From the NCBI GenBank assembly GCA_000333855.2, contig CM007348.1:944504-1008503 (forward strand): 64,000 nt of DNA, given 5' to 3'. The position numbers and the translations under genes were made by a program. Position 1 is the first letter of the stretch. The number at the start of each line of letters is the position of its first letter. Under the pieces are notes generated by a model that saw only the letters and a list, made by a program, of their open reading frames with translations, was not told the origin of the DNA and did not search any database. This document shows, in pieces, positions 1-9,888 of the stretch. The stretch comes from Endotrypanum monterogeii (lineage: Eukaryota > Euglenozoa > Kinetoplastea > Trypanosomatida > Trypanosomatidae).

Positions 1-111
1 CGGCCCGTCCGTCCGTCGTAGGGAGTAGTACGTTGTTGTCCGACGACGGCGGCGACTCGTTGTTCCGTTCCGTACCACGAAGTAAGACGTACAAAGGAAG
101 AAGGAAGTATA

Positions 112-145
<34 letters not shown>

Positions 146-1100
146 ACAGAGCGAAGAGCAGCGGTGTGAAAATTTGGGGGGTATGGCGATGCAGCAGATT
201 ACCGTCGACGAGAGGAAGTCACCCCTAACACGGACACAGAGAATGACCCGAGGGTGTCTAGAGAAAAAAGAGTCAGACTAAAACAAACAAAAAAAAGACC
301 GAGAATAAAGGTGGAGGGAGCAAACGAGCGGAGAATCAACGTTGTTCGGAATATCTACGCGGGTATGCTGTGGTGTCGCGAGACGGCATGTTCACCTGTA
401 TGCAAGAGTTTTGAATTCATATTTTTTTGTGCGGGTGGTGAGGGGAAGAGACAGCTGAAGACGTACGCTGCGAATGATGCATTGATGCGATGGCGACCTC
501 AACCCCCAAAAGAGGGGTAGACCAAGGGAGCCGATCGTGCACTTCAGCAGCACACACCCAGAACACACACAACTTCTCCACAACTAGTCCTTCTGCTCTG
601 GCGTCATTCCGCTACCTCCAGGGCGGGGAAAGAAACGCGAAAAGGGAAAGCGCAAAGCATACGGGTAAGACCTTTGCAGTGTGCATGAGTTGATATGCCC
701 CATTGGGTGCGAGTCAATCGGGAAAACAGGGTGTAGTCTTGTAGAGACCAAATAGTTAGTCAAACCGAACGTGTGCACACTGGTCGTGCAGAGCGACACA
801 CACACACAGACTGGGACGCAAACAAACGCATACACGTTGACCTCCCCCCCCCCCGCCAACGGCTTGTAGTGGTAAGAGGCAGTCGTGTATCCAAGAAACA
901 GTGAGCAGAGCAGCGGGGAGCGGGCACGCCTCTCTCATCTCAGCAAAGAGAAGCACACTGAGCCAGCGGCTCGCGTCGTCGAGCTATAAGGGGTGAGAGT
1001 GCAACAACACAGATAAATAAATAAATAAAAACAGCAATGAAAGGAAAAGAAGATATTGGGGTTTGACCACGGCCACGCGACCTCTGTGACGCCCTTATCT
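1..1100. other. Hsp70 3' flank, no gene seen
   Basis: This stretch lies downstream of the Hsp70 stop codon on the minus strand, so it should hold that gene's 3'UTR and polyadenylation region. It contains a (TA)n array at 113-143, a short CA run near 799-808, a poly-C run near 843-855 and an ATAA-type tetranucleotide run near 1012-1030. Short open frames here are low-complexity and mostly lack an ATG. I see no gene. Confidence 0.6.
113..143. repeat. (TA)n microsatellite
   Basis: An uninterrupted TA dinucleotide array of about 31 bp. It lies about 1 kb downstream of the Hsp70 gene in transcription order. Likely length-polymorphic. Confidence 0.95.
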
Positions 1101-3089
1101 TCACGAGTCGGGGTTCTTTAACACGTCGGCATCGCTAGAGGACTTGTCGCCGATATCATTTTCTTTTCGGTGGCGCTTCGAGGTCGGCTCACCGCCGTGC
1201 GTTTCTTTTTCTATTTTCTTCATCGCCTTGTGTGCGAGTTTGTATATTTTCCTGGCCTTCTCCTCCACCTCAGCCGCCGTTGCGTACAAAGGCAGCTGCC
1301 GCACAATCCAGTCACGCATGTGTGCGGTAAAGGCATCGAGGCGCCTTTGCAGGTGTGAAGACGGCGGATGTGGCATCGCGGCGATGGCCGTGGACAAAGC
1401 CTCAAGCGCACCCTCGACACCCCGTCGCGCTGCTTCTCTGACGTCGTCCAGGGACTCCTCCTTGGTGAACCTTTTGGCTATCTCCATCATTTCTTTCACC
1501 TGTGCATCGGAAAGCCGGTCGCTGTTCTGTACAACCAATGTCTGTTTCTTGTTGGCCAACTCTTCGGTCCCGGTGATCGTGAGGAGGCCGTTTGCGTCGA
1601 TGGAGAAGGTGACCGTGATGGTGGGCTTGCCCTTCTTGGCACGCGTAATCCCCTCAAGTGTGAACTCGCCAAGCATGTGGTTGTGCTTCGTCAACCTGTG
1701 CTCACCCTCGTATACGTACACATCCACATCTTCCTGGTAATCCTCCACCGTGCTGTACTCCTTCGTCGCTTTGTACGGAATGGTGGTATTCCGGGGAACA
1801 ACGACGTCGAACTTTCCACCGTCGATCTCTACGCCGATACTCAACGGCACCACGTCCATGAGAACGATATCAGCTGTCTTGCCCGATTGCTGCCCTGGAG
1901 AGGTGGTCAAGACGCTGGCTTGTACTGCAGCACCGATGGCTACCGCCTCGTCTGGGTGCACCGTGTTACACAGTCGCTCCTTCTTGAAGAAATCCCGGAG
2001 CATGCTGTTAAGCTTCGGGATGCGCGAACTCCCGCCTACCAGCACTACCTCATCGATGTCTTCTACCTCCATAGATGCGTCCTGAAGAGCGCGCTTCACC
2101 ACCGCCATGCAGCGCTGAAATACTGACGCGTTAAGCTCCTCCAGCTTCGCGCGCGAGACGACGAGCGTGTACTCCTCTCCGTTTGGCAAGACGCCATCCA
2201 GGGCCAGCTCCTCGGTGGTCGACTGGGAGAGCACTCGCTTCACTCTCTCACACACCGTGCACGCCTTCGCGAGCAGACGAGGCTGGTCGGCAATGCTAAC
2301 GTTGTATCGGGACTGCACATCGTTCAGCAGGTATCGGAGTAGGTTCGAGTCGATGTCCTGTCCACCCAAGTGAGTGTCACCAGCTGTCGCCAGAACTGCA
2401 AAGTTCGCATTATCTATGACGATGACGGATACATCAAAGGTGCCGCCACCAAAATCAAAGACAACGACGTTGCGAGGTCTGCCCTCGCCTTGACGCTCAC
2501 CTGTGCCGCCTCCGACTCCGAGGCCGTAGCACAGGGCCGCCGCCGTCGGCTCGTTGATGATGCGCAGCACATCCAGACCGGCAATCGTCGCCGCCGCTTT
2601 GGTTCGCTCGCGTTGTGCATCGTTGAAATAAGCTGGCACTGTGATCACCGCCTTCTTTACCTGCTTGCCCAAGTGCCGCTCGGCACACTCCTTCAGGTAG
2701 GCCAGCACCTTGGCGGAGAACTGTTCTGGTGTCAGATGGAGCTCCTCGCCCTTGTGCGTCACGTTGATTACAATGCTATCCTTCTCACCTTCTGAGACGG
2801 AGAAGGGCCAGCGGATGCGGTCCTCTTGAACACATGGGTCGCTGAAGCGGTGGCCAATCAAGCGCTTTGCGTCGAACACAACGCCTGAGACCCCACGGCT
2901 GAGCAGCGACTTCGCAGCGTCGCCGACAAGCACATCTCCGTTATAAAAGGCTACACAGGACGGTGTGGTGCGATTGCCCATGTCGTTCGGGATCACCTCG
3001 ACCTGCCCACGCACGAAAACAGCGACACAGGAGTACGTGGTGCCCAGATCGATGCCGATGGCACCGTCGAACTCCTCGGTAAAGCCCAT
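1101..3089 (-). CDS. HSP70.c: Divergent cytosolic Hsp70 (Hsp70.c-like)
   Basis: An ATP-dependent Hsp70 chaperone of 662 residues starting at an ATG. The N-terminal nucleotide-binding domain shows the phosphate-1 motif IGIDLGTTYS (about residues 11-20), NEPTAAAL and a phosphate-2 motif at residues 212-217. That motif reads DFGGGT, not the usual DLGGGT, and follows a short glycine-rich insertion (GVGGGTGERQG). GDTHLGG and the adenosine-site VLVGGSSRIP are present. A substrate-binding domain and lid follow. The C-terminus is basic then acidic (SKRHRKEN...), with no EEVD and no GGMP repeats, so it should not dock TPR co-chaperones the way the main cytosolic Hsp70 does. There is no ER, mitochondrial or glycosomal signal. 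A kinetoplastid-specific Hsp70.c lacking EEVD is known. Family certainty is very high; the subtype rests on missing EEVD, length and gene order recalled from Leishmania. Confidence 0.93.
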   Translation of the reverse strand: MGFTEEFDGAIGIDLGTTYSCVAVFVRGQVEVIPNDMGNRTTPSCVAFYNGDVLVGDAAKSLLSRGVSGVVFDAKRLIGHRFSDPCVQEDRIRWPFSVSEGEKDSIVINVTHKGEELHLTPEQFSAKVLAYLKECAERHLGKQVKKAVITVPAYFNDAQRERTKAAATIAGLDVLRIINEPTAAALCYGLGVGGGTGERQGEGRPRNVVVFDFGGGTFDVSVIVIDNANFAVLATAGDTHLGGQDIDSNLLRYLLNDVQSRYNVSIADQPRLLAKACTVCERVKRVLSQSTTEELALDGVLPNGEEYTLVVSRAKLEELNASVFQRCMAVVKRALQDASMEVEDIDEVVLVGGSSRIPKLNSMLRDFFKKERLCNTVHPDEAVAIGAAVQASVLTTSPGQQSGKTADIVLMDVVPLSIGVEIDGGKFDVVVPRNTTIPYKATKEYSTVEDYQEDVDVYVYEGEHRLTKHNHMLGEFTLEGITRAKKGKPTITVTFSIDANGLLTITGTEELANKKQTLVVQNSDRLSDAQVKEMMEIAKRFTKEESLDDVREAARRGVEGALEALSTAIAAMPHPPSSHLQRRLDAFTAHMRDWIVRQLPLYATAAEVEEKARKIYKLAHKAMKKIEKETHGGEPTSKRHRKENDIGDKSSSDADVLKNPDS

Positions 3090-3139
3090 GGGTGCGTGAA
3101 AGACACGGCAGGGAAAAAAAAATGTGAAACGTTATTAAG

Positions 3140-3152
3140 CTGGGGGGGGGGA
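3140..3152 (-). promoter_or_regulatory. Predicted spliced-leader acceptor of Hsp70
   Basis: On the minus strand a C-rich tract (TCTCCCCCCCCC) is followed at once by AG (plus-strand 3140-3141). No other AG lies between it and the ATG at 3089. This predicts a 5'UTR of about 50 nt. Inferred from trypanosomatid trans-splicing rules; not verified by reads. Confidence 0.5.
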
Positions 3153-3190
3153 GACTGACGGCAACGGTGACAGAAAAGGCAATAGTACAA

Positions 3191-3211
3191 TATATATATA
3201 TATATATATAT
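3191..3211. repeat. (TA)n array upstream of Hsp70
   Basis: A pure TA array of 21 bp. It lies about 102 bp upstream of the Hsp70 ATG and about 50 bp upstream of its predicted splice acceptor. Similar arrays precede three other genes in this window. Confidence 0.95.
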
Positions 3212-4779
3212 GCAACAGCGACGAGTCTCGGCTGAAGAGGTGGTGGACGCGCGTGGAAGTGAGCTGGGCGTGAGTCACCCGCTTGAGGGGGGGAGGAGAA
3301 AGGAAGTCGTAAGATTGACTTTAGTGTTTAGCGTAGCAAATGGGAAAGAAACGGAGAGGGAGACCAGAGGTGACAAGGTGAATGAGGCGAGCTGATGAAG
3401 TGCTTTGAACTTTGTGCTTGCGTACGGGCGTGCGTGTGTGCGGGCTTGCATTGAGCGCCGCAGACCCAATGTGAGGAAAGGCGATGTGAAAGTACACTGG
3501 AACTTGGTGTTAGAGCGACAGAGGTGGGGGTGGAGTGAGGGGAGCGAGAGCCCTGTTGGATGGAGGGCCGAGTTGTGAATGCTCTAGTACCCCAGTGAGG
3601 GTCTTTCTGTTGGTATTATGCGTGTGACTAAGGCGGCAGGAGGGCGGAGGGAGATCGGAAAAGGAAGTTGGCGCCTTCAATACGACCGGTGGTATCTAGT
3701 CGTGTTAGCCCTATTTTTATTTTTCTCACTATGTGTGTGCTTGTGTGGCGCACGTGCACGCTGCACCACGTGTAATGATGCGATGATGATACGTCCTGGA
3801 GAAAAGCGAGGAATGAAGGAAGTTTTCATAAACGCGGAGTCATTAGAAAGTGCGGTATAGTTTGGAAAGACACAGAAAGAAAGAGCGGGAAAAACAAGCG
3901 TGGACCGCGTATCGCTACTTTGGTGTAGCTGGGAAAGGTATTAGGGTTGGGGGAAGAGAAAGACCCCTGTAAACACCAACGTGACACCGCACATGTGGTA
4001 CCCCGGGGCCTCCTCAAAAGACAGCACCTTGACCTCATGCAACGTCACCCGCGCACGGCGCCACCGTCCTCTCCCCTCGGGGCAACTTATTCCTCGGTAG
4101 GCATCGCCCCTGCAGGACTCATTCATCGGCGTTTCGTCGTTGTCCCCTTTTAAGGTCTTTATTACCTTTCTTTTTCTCACTTTCGCTGACTTAGTTGGGG
4201 AACCCGTGTGATACGTGTCACGTCGTGCGATGATGTTTACATGTGCGGTCTCTACTCCTCTTTCTCCCCCACCCCATTGCTATCCAACGTCCTTGATCCT
4301 TTCTCCCATGTCCAACATATCAACACACACACACACACACACCGTTGAGCAGCGTGTGTTGCCCTAGTGTGTGTCACTTTCTCTGCGCCCACAGAGAAAC
4401 AAAAGGACTTGAAGAAATGAGGAGGGAAATCGAGTAGGCAACAGGAGGAGGCAAAGGGAGGGGGAAGAGAGGAAAAAAAAATAGTCTGTATCCTCGATCT
4501 GGAGAAAAAAAGCACTGACGCTCGAGAGGTTGTTATATACATACCAAGCCGCTAAAGGGGAAGCACAATTGCACATGTGGCGACATCCCCACCCAACTGA
4601 GTTGATCTACCAGTGGGGCAATCAACACATCTGTGGCGCATCCATGGAGATGTGGGCACGAGATTCTGAGATACCAAAAAAGGGGAATCAGTGCACACTA
4701 CGTCAGATATGCTGTAGAACCGCTCTGTGGCTAGGCGACCTTGCGATCGCCACTGTAGAAGGAAGTTGGCGGAGGACAT

Positions 4780-7700
4780 CTACCCTAGCCGAAGACGCTT
4801 CAACAAGAAACGCAGATCACGCGTGATGACTTCGGCGTACACAACTCGGCCACGCGCCGTTTTCTCCATCTGAACGAGCTCGCTCGTTTTCCGTCCTACG
4901 TTTGCCAGCCGCATCAGCAGGTCCTCGCGCAACTGCTCATCCATGTAGGCCGCCTCGCTTGTTAGTTTTAGTTGCCCAAACAAGTAGTCGGGCCACAGGA
5001 CTTTCGCGCTATAATGTGCGTGTAGTTGCTCTAGAATCCTTCCCATACAGGCCTGCTCGTCTCGGCAGACAGCGAGGCGACCGTCGTACTCGTCCGCACC
5101 CAAAGTACACATTTGTGTCAAGGGTGGGTTCTTAGGGAAGAGTCTATCAAGCGCGGCGCCATCCCGGCGACAGAGTGCAACCCAGTTCTGAAAGTAAGCT
5201 TCATGATGAAGGCGAACGCGCTTCACAATTATTTCTGACAATACAGCAGCACAATCGCAAACGATACGACGGCGGCACACTCCCTCACGCGAAATAAAGC
5301 GCTCAACCGGAGATAACCGAGGCAGCGCGAGTGTGGGGCGATGCCCTTTGCGTGCACCAGCGGGGTGTGATGCCTCGCCTCTTTCCACTCTGCCTACCAC
5401 CCACTTTACTAGATGCGAGCTACTGAAGAGGGCCTCGTACAGGGCAGCTGCCACTCTCCCTTGCGCACTCTCAAGGGTGACTCGCCCCTTTGCCTCCCAT
5501 TGCAAAAGCTCAAACCGTCTCACGTGCTGGGCCGACGGGTCACCGTGGTAGATCTGCATCAACTCCCGCGCTTCCTCAGCGATGATGAGACCGCGCTCAC
5601 GGAGACCCACCTCGAACGACTCACGCATCTGCACCAGTGCATCTGCGTAGCGCGCAACGTAGCGCTCTCGCAGGGTGGTGTACTGGCTTTGACACACGGC
5701 GGCAGCAATCTGATCAAAAGCGGTGCTGTAAAGAGAGAGCGCCTCCTCAGGTGAAACGACGGTGTTGTCTTCGCCAGTTGCCGCGTCGCTTTGTAGCGAC
5801 TTTGACGGTGCAGACTCTTCTGCAGCCCAGGCCAGTACCTCCTGTGCTATGAGAACACATCGCTCTGCATGTGCCCACCTATCGCACTCTGTACCGAGGG
5901 ACGCGGGAGCACCGCCGCCTCCACCCACGGACATCCGGTCTTCTTCTAAAGGCACCGCGACAGGGGCGTCCACGGCAGATGCTGTTGCCTCAGACCTTTG
6001 TTGCTCTGTGCTCTGAGACACCCCGCAACGCTGCGGAGGCCCAACGATTTGGCAGGAAGAAGGAGGGTCGCGTTTCGCCGCCACCGTGGCGCGCAGAACG
6101 CTGCACTCGTAAGTCTCTTGATGAACGATGTGTAGCCGTGATATGCGCTCCTGTTCACCCAGCGCCACCTGATGCGTCTGCAGCTTAGACAGTGCCTGCC
6201 GCCCACGGAGAAAAATGACGTACAGCGCATTCGCGCAGCGGATGTGCTTGGCCTCCTCAGCCTTCACATACTGCCGATGTGATGCCTCTGCGCACTCCAA
6301 TCTCTTCACAGAGAGCCGGTGCGCCTCTGAGTACAGTGCCCAGCGATTGTGGCGCCACCTGTCATAGGGTAACGGATATCTCATGGGCGTACACAGTGGT
6401 CGCGAGGACGCCTGTACGAGTATTGCCGCTGCCGCGTCCTGGATGGGTCGACTGGCCAACAGTGCGCGCGCCCTCTGCACCACTGTGTAGATGTAAAGTT
6501 CCATCTGTATTCTATATCGGTGTTCACACGTGGCCGCGGCCACTAACCCCCTTAGCGCATCACCAACAGTGTCGGCTGAGCTCGCATATCTGCACCTCTC
6601 GGGGACAGTTGGGCTTCCTAAGCGACGCAAATATCGCCTGCACCGCTCTGCTGAGTAGAATCCGGGCAACTTCCTGAGGCTTTTCCTCAGACATTCTCGA
6701 CGGTGACTCGACCACGAAGCGACGCGTAGCATGCGCCACCACCGCTGCACTGACACCACTGCTCGCATGCACAGAGGTGAGCGGACATAATAACTCCACA
6801 GTGCAAACGGCCGCCGGGAAGTGAGAGCCTCAACGTAGCGGAGCTGCGCCGCTCCCTGCCACCACTCCAGGAAGAGGCGCTCTTTGGCCTCGTCGTACAT
6901 GAGAGTTCGCCGATCGTACATTTCGCGTATCTTGGCCTCGCACGGTGCCTCGTAGTCCGAGGAGCGTGCAGGTGGAGGCCGTGGGGCCAGCGGGGGCGGT
7001 TCAGGAGTCGATGCGTGAATTCCTTCGACGATATCAAAAAGATCGTCTACGTCCGGCTGGAACGCTCGTATTCCTCTAAAATACGACGCAGCCAGATTCA
7101 GCTCCAGCGCACGCACTTCCCTCGCGCCATGCTGCACCCCCTCCGCGTTCCATTGCTGCCGCGCTACCTCGAGCATATTCACACGTAGTTCTCTGGTGTG
7201 CTGAGCGGCATACAGCATCTGAAGAGTTTCCTGTGCTGTCTCCTGGATCGCTCGTCGCTCAGCGGCCTCTTCAGAGTGGATTAGGTCTGTCCATGAAACA
7301 GGGGCAACGTTACGCGATGGTTCCACGCGCACCTGACTCAACATATCGAAGCGGTACGGAATTTCCTCGACGCTTTGCAGCCGCTGACCTTGATTATAAT
7401 ATTGCCACCAAAGAGCTGCACGCCCATCAGCCTCGATACAGCGCACCCTTGCCCGTGCGTGCGCCTCACTGTGGGCGACCGTGATGCATTGATCAAGCCA
7501 TACCAACCGCTGGAGCTTAGATCGGAATACGGCCGCAGTTTTACCAACGAAAAACCTCTGCGGTGACCCGGACACCGCCTTAGCGGGTCGGTGGGTCGGG
7601 GGAGGGGCGGGGAGGTGCACATACGCTGCTAAGGACGTCGAGCAACACGGCAAAGAAGTCGAGGAAGCCGTAGCTGAGCCATGACAGTGCTCAGCGCTTG

Positions 7701-7818
7701 CTGCCTCTTCCTCACCCACCGCCAGAGAGGTTGAGGCCGCAGCTGCTCCGTGGGGAAATGGTGTTGCCATCTTGGCAATCGACGTCTGTCGCAGTTGAGG
7801 AAGGAGTGGCGCACTCAT
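4780..7818 (-). CDS. Conserved-looking hypothetical protein, 1012 aa
   Basis: I do not recognise this protein. It is 1012 residues from an ATG at 7818; a second ATG 17 codons in could also be used. There is no signal peptide or membrane segment. The sequence is rich in Arg, Ala, Glu and Gln and has long, predicted helical stretches of alternating basic and acidic residues, for example around EAKERLFLEWWQGAAQL. A motif like a single degenerate IQ/calmodulin-binding helix, VVSVQRWWRMLRV, occurs near residue 350. A proline-rich linker (PEPPPLAPRPPPARS) sits about a quarter of the way in. The steady coding frame over 3 kb and the GC-rich composition argue for a real gene. It lies between the RING protein and Hsp70. 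A cytoskeletal or flagellar role would be a guess. Confidence 0.85.
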   Translation of the reverse strand: MSAPLLPQLRQTSIAKMATPFPHGAAAASTSLAVGEEEAASAEHCHGSATASSTSLPCCSTSLAAYVHLPAPPPTHRPAKAVSGSPQRFFVGKTAAVFRSKLQRLVWLDQCITVAHSEAHARARVRCIEADGRAALWWQYYNQGQRLQSVEEIPYRFDMLSQVRVEPSRNVAPVSWTDLIHSEEAAERRAIQETAQETLQMLYAAQHTRELRVNMLEVARQQWNAEGVQHGAREVRALELNLAASYFRGIRAFQPDVDDLFDIVEGIHASTPEPPPLAPRPPPARSSDYEAPCEAKIREMYDRRTLMYDEAKERLFLEWWQGAAQLRYVEALTSRRPFALWSYYVRSPLCMRAVVSVQRWWRMLRVASWSSHRRECLRKSLRKLPGFYSAERCRRYLRRLGSPTVPERCRYASSADTVGDALRGLVAAATCEHRYRIQMELYIYTVVQRARALLASRPIQDAAAAILVQASSRPLCTPMRYPLPYDRWRHNRWALYSEAHRLSVKRLECAEASHRQYVKAEEAKHIRCANALYVIFLRGRQALSKLQTHQVALGEQERISRLHIVHQETYECSVLRATVAAKRDPPSSCQIVGPPQRCGVSQSTEQQRSEATASAVDAPVAVPLEEDRMSVGGGGGAPASLGTECDRWAHAERCVLIAQEVLAWAAEESAPSKSLQSDAATGEDNTVVSPEEALSLYSTAFDQIAAAVCQSQYTTLRERYVARYADALVQMRESFEVGLRERGLIIAEEARELMQIYHGDPSAQHVRRFELLQWEAKGRVTLESAQGRVAAALYEALFSSSHLVKWVVGRVERGEASHPAGARKGHRPTLALPRLSPVERFISREGVCRRRIVCDCAAVLSEIIVKRVRLHHEAYFQNWVALCRRDGAALDRLFPKNPPLTQMCTLGADEYDGRLAVCRDEQACMGRILEQLHAHYSAKVLWPDYLFGQLKLTSEAAYMDEQLREDLLMRLANVGRKTSELVQMEKTARGRVVYAEVITRDLRFLLKRLRLG

Positions 7819-8397
7819 AAATACAGTGAGAATCGACTACGAGAGAAAGCATGCAGAGGGGGCTGAAGGGAGCAGGTCCATCTGTAGACGATGGGTGTGT
7901 GGATGTGTGTACAAGTTTCTGTTATGGGGGGCAAATATTATTTCCAAGGGGAGACGGGAAAGATTGCGACAGGCGGAGGAGGATACAGAAATCGAAGTTC
8001 CCTGTGGGGATCCCAGTTGACCTGGGTGGAGAAGGCTGCCTATCCTCCCGGTGAGGCAGTCGGGGAGGTAGGGGGAGGTTCATCAGCATTTGAAACACAG
8101 CAAGCACGACTCGAGTGCATATTCAAAGAGCGAACGTGTACGACGATGCGAGGAAGGAGGGAAGAAGAAGAGGGGTTCAGTGAAGTACTTCTCTGAGTGA
8201 CTTGCGTAAACAAACAAACAAACAAACATGGTGAGAAGCGGGGGTAAAAAAAATACGCGTTACACACCAACACATTTTCACACACTCGCATTGGTTCAGG
8301 GGAAGAGGGTGGCACACGCGTTGTATTGGGGCAACATGATTGCAGCGATCAGTTTGTACGCTAGGAGACAGAGGAACTAACTGCGCCGATGACGCCC
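7819..8397. other. Intergenic spacer
   Basis: A spacer of about 580 bp between the RING protein stop and the start of the 1012-aa gene. Apart from purine-rich stretches and a short CAAA-type repeat at about 8205-8227, I see no gene or repeat in it. Confidence 0.6.
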
Positions 8398-9888
8398 TTA
8401 AAAGTGCAAACTGGGCTGCCACAGTCGATCTTCTCGGCGAGGAAGCAGGCGGAGATGATGTTGCGTGACGGTCAGCGTTGGCGTCTTGGGTACTGCAGCG
8501 AAGTCCGCAGTCGAGGAAGACAACAGTAAGGCGGCAGAAGGGCGGAGATAGCACGGTATGAGGAAAGGGGTCTCGCCCGCCCCTTCTCCGGTGTAGCTGC
8601 CTTCGTCGCTCACTGCCGCGAAGCTTACCCCACCATCTCCGTTGCTGACGTCAGCGTCAGACACAGTGTTGTCGTCTACGTCCAGCACTGTCACATACGT
8701 AGGAGTGCCACCATTGTCTGAATCGCTTTTCTCGCATGAGTGCACCTCCACTACATCTGAGGAGACGTCGTCGTCTACGTCAATAGAAGCTTCACCACGA
8801 TGTCGCTTACGTTGAGCAGCAGTGGTTACAGTGCCGCTAGTGAGATCACTGCAACTGGATACCCCTGGCTCTTGACGCGGCTGTGCCTGCAGACCACGAG
8901 GCGAGGAGGATCCTCGCAGAGACCCCGAAGCTGCAGATGTGCCCTGTGGCTTTGAGTGGGTAGTGCTGCGGCGTGCTTGGAGATCCTTTTGTGCGATGGC
9001 TGCATCCAGGGCACACAACTCCTTCGTAGAATGGTAGTGTGTGCGCAAGGCGTTTAGCTTTTTCGTGCGTCGCCCCATCACGTGCCGCTCTTTTCGCAGC
9101 TCGGACTGCGTGCGCAACAGCTGTGGTGTGACCTGCGCCATGTACAGCTCAAGCTCCGTCACACTCATGTGCTCAATGGCGAGGAAGGCGACGTTTTTGG
9201 AGTCAGTTGCACTCGACGATCTGGTGGGTCCCTCTGCACCTTCGAGGTCGCCGCTGCGTGTTACGCCAGGAAAGCAGTGCTCCTCCCTCTCCATCTCAGC
9301 GATGTACTTGGCGCGCTGCTCGTGCAAAGTGGCGCACGCATGAGTCAACTGTGTAACACGTCGCCTCTGGTCGCAGAGGCAGCGCAAGCGATGTAGCACT
9401 TGCTTCTGGGCAGAATGTACACGTTTATACGCCGCCTCCACGGTAGCTGAGACTTCGGTGTTGACCTGGGACGTCGGCGGCGTCGCATCCGTCCCCTTGG
9501 AGCCTACATTATCGCTCGTGCTGCACAAGTACAGCGGAATAATGCGCTTAATAGGGGTAAAGCACGCCGGGCAGACGCAAAAGCCACTTGCACTACACGC
9601 CAAGCTGCTGCCGCGGTGGCCACGAAGCTCTAGATCGATCGTATCTGCTCCGCACTGGTTCACAGGAATACCTTCCTCTTCGCTCAATGGGAAATCGGAT
9701 GTATCCATTCCCATTAAAACCTTGCCGCGTCGCCTTATAAATTCAGCGCAACCCATATGCAGGACGTGCTGACACGGCAACAAGAGGCCTCCGCGCTGCG
9801 AGCCTTCCGTGCCCACCGCGACACAACACTCGCAGCACTCACACACGCTATTGTGAGTACCCGAGGGGGAAGAGCAAGGAGGGTTCAT
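8398..9888 (-). CDS. RING-finger/coiled-coil protein, possible E3 ubiquitin ligase
   Basis: I start the gene at the ATG at 9888 (496 aa). The open frame extends 55 codons further upstream, but that part is hydrophobic and intergenic-like. Near the N-terminus, cysteines at 16-22 are followed by C39-x-H41-x2-H44-x2-C47 and, after an unusually long insert, C106-x2-C109 (CPAC). This spacing fits a RING domain of the C3H2C3 type. A coiled coil follows (about residues 150-330, for example the AEMEREEHC and RKERHVMGRRTKK regions). The C-terminal third is Ser- and Asp-rich with two motifs like SUMO-interacting motifs: VVEV near residue 380 and VLDV near residue 400, each beside acidic residues. RING proteins usually act as E3 ubiquitin ligases, and a SUMO link is inference. 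A TRAIP-like layout (RING then coiled coil) is another option. Confidence 0.85.
   Translation of the reverse strand: MNPPCSSPSGTHNSVCECCECCVAVGTEGSQRGGLLLPCQHVLHMGCAEFIRRRGKVLMGMDTSDFPLSEEEGIPVNQCGADTIDLELRGHRGSSLACSASGFCVCPACFTPIKRIIPLYLCSTSDNVGSKGTDATPPTSQVNTEVSATVEAAYKRVHSAQKQVLHRLRCLCDQRRRVTQLTHACATLHEQRAKYIAEMEREEHCFPGVTRSGDLEGAEGPTRSSSATDSKNVAFLAIEHMSVTELELYMAQVTPQLLRTQSELRKERHVMGRRTKKLNALRTHYHSTKELCALDAAIAQKDLQARRSTTHSKPQGTSAASGSLRGSSSPRGLQAQPRQEPGVSSCSDLTSGTVTTAAQRKRHRGEASIDVDDDVSSDVVEVHSCEKSDSDNGGTPTYVTVLDVDDNTVSDADVSNGDGGVSFAAVSDEGSYTGEGAGETPFLIPCYLRPSAALLLSSSTADFAAVPKTPTLTVTQHHLRLLPRREDRLWQPSLHF

Larger units (their letters stand above)
3090..4779. other. Intergenic region upstream of Hsp70
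   Basis: This holds the Hsp70 splice region, a (TA)n array at 3191-3211, a (CA)n run at about 4323-4342 and purine-rich tracts. A GC-richer block at about 3960-4150 contains a 79-codon open frame on the minus strand with no ATG at its start, which I do not accept as a gene. The part nearest 4779 should be the 3'UTR of the 1012-aa gene. Confidence 0.6.

Noticed and set aside
3941..4180. Minus-strand frame of 79 codons in a GC-richer block
   Set aside because: It opens from GTG, the first ATG is well inside, and nothing is recognisable.
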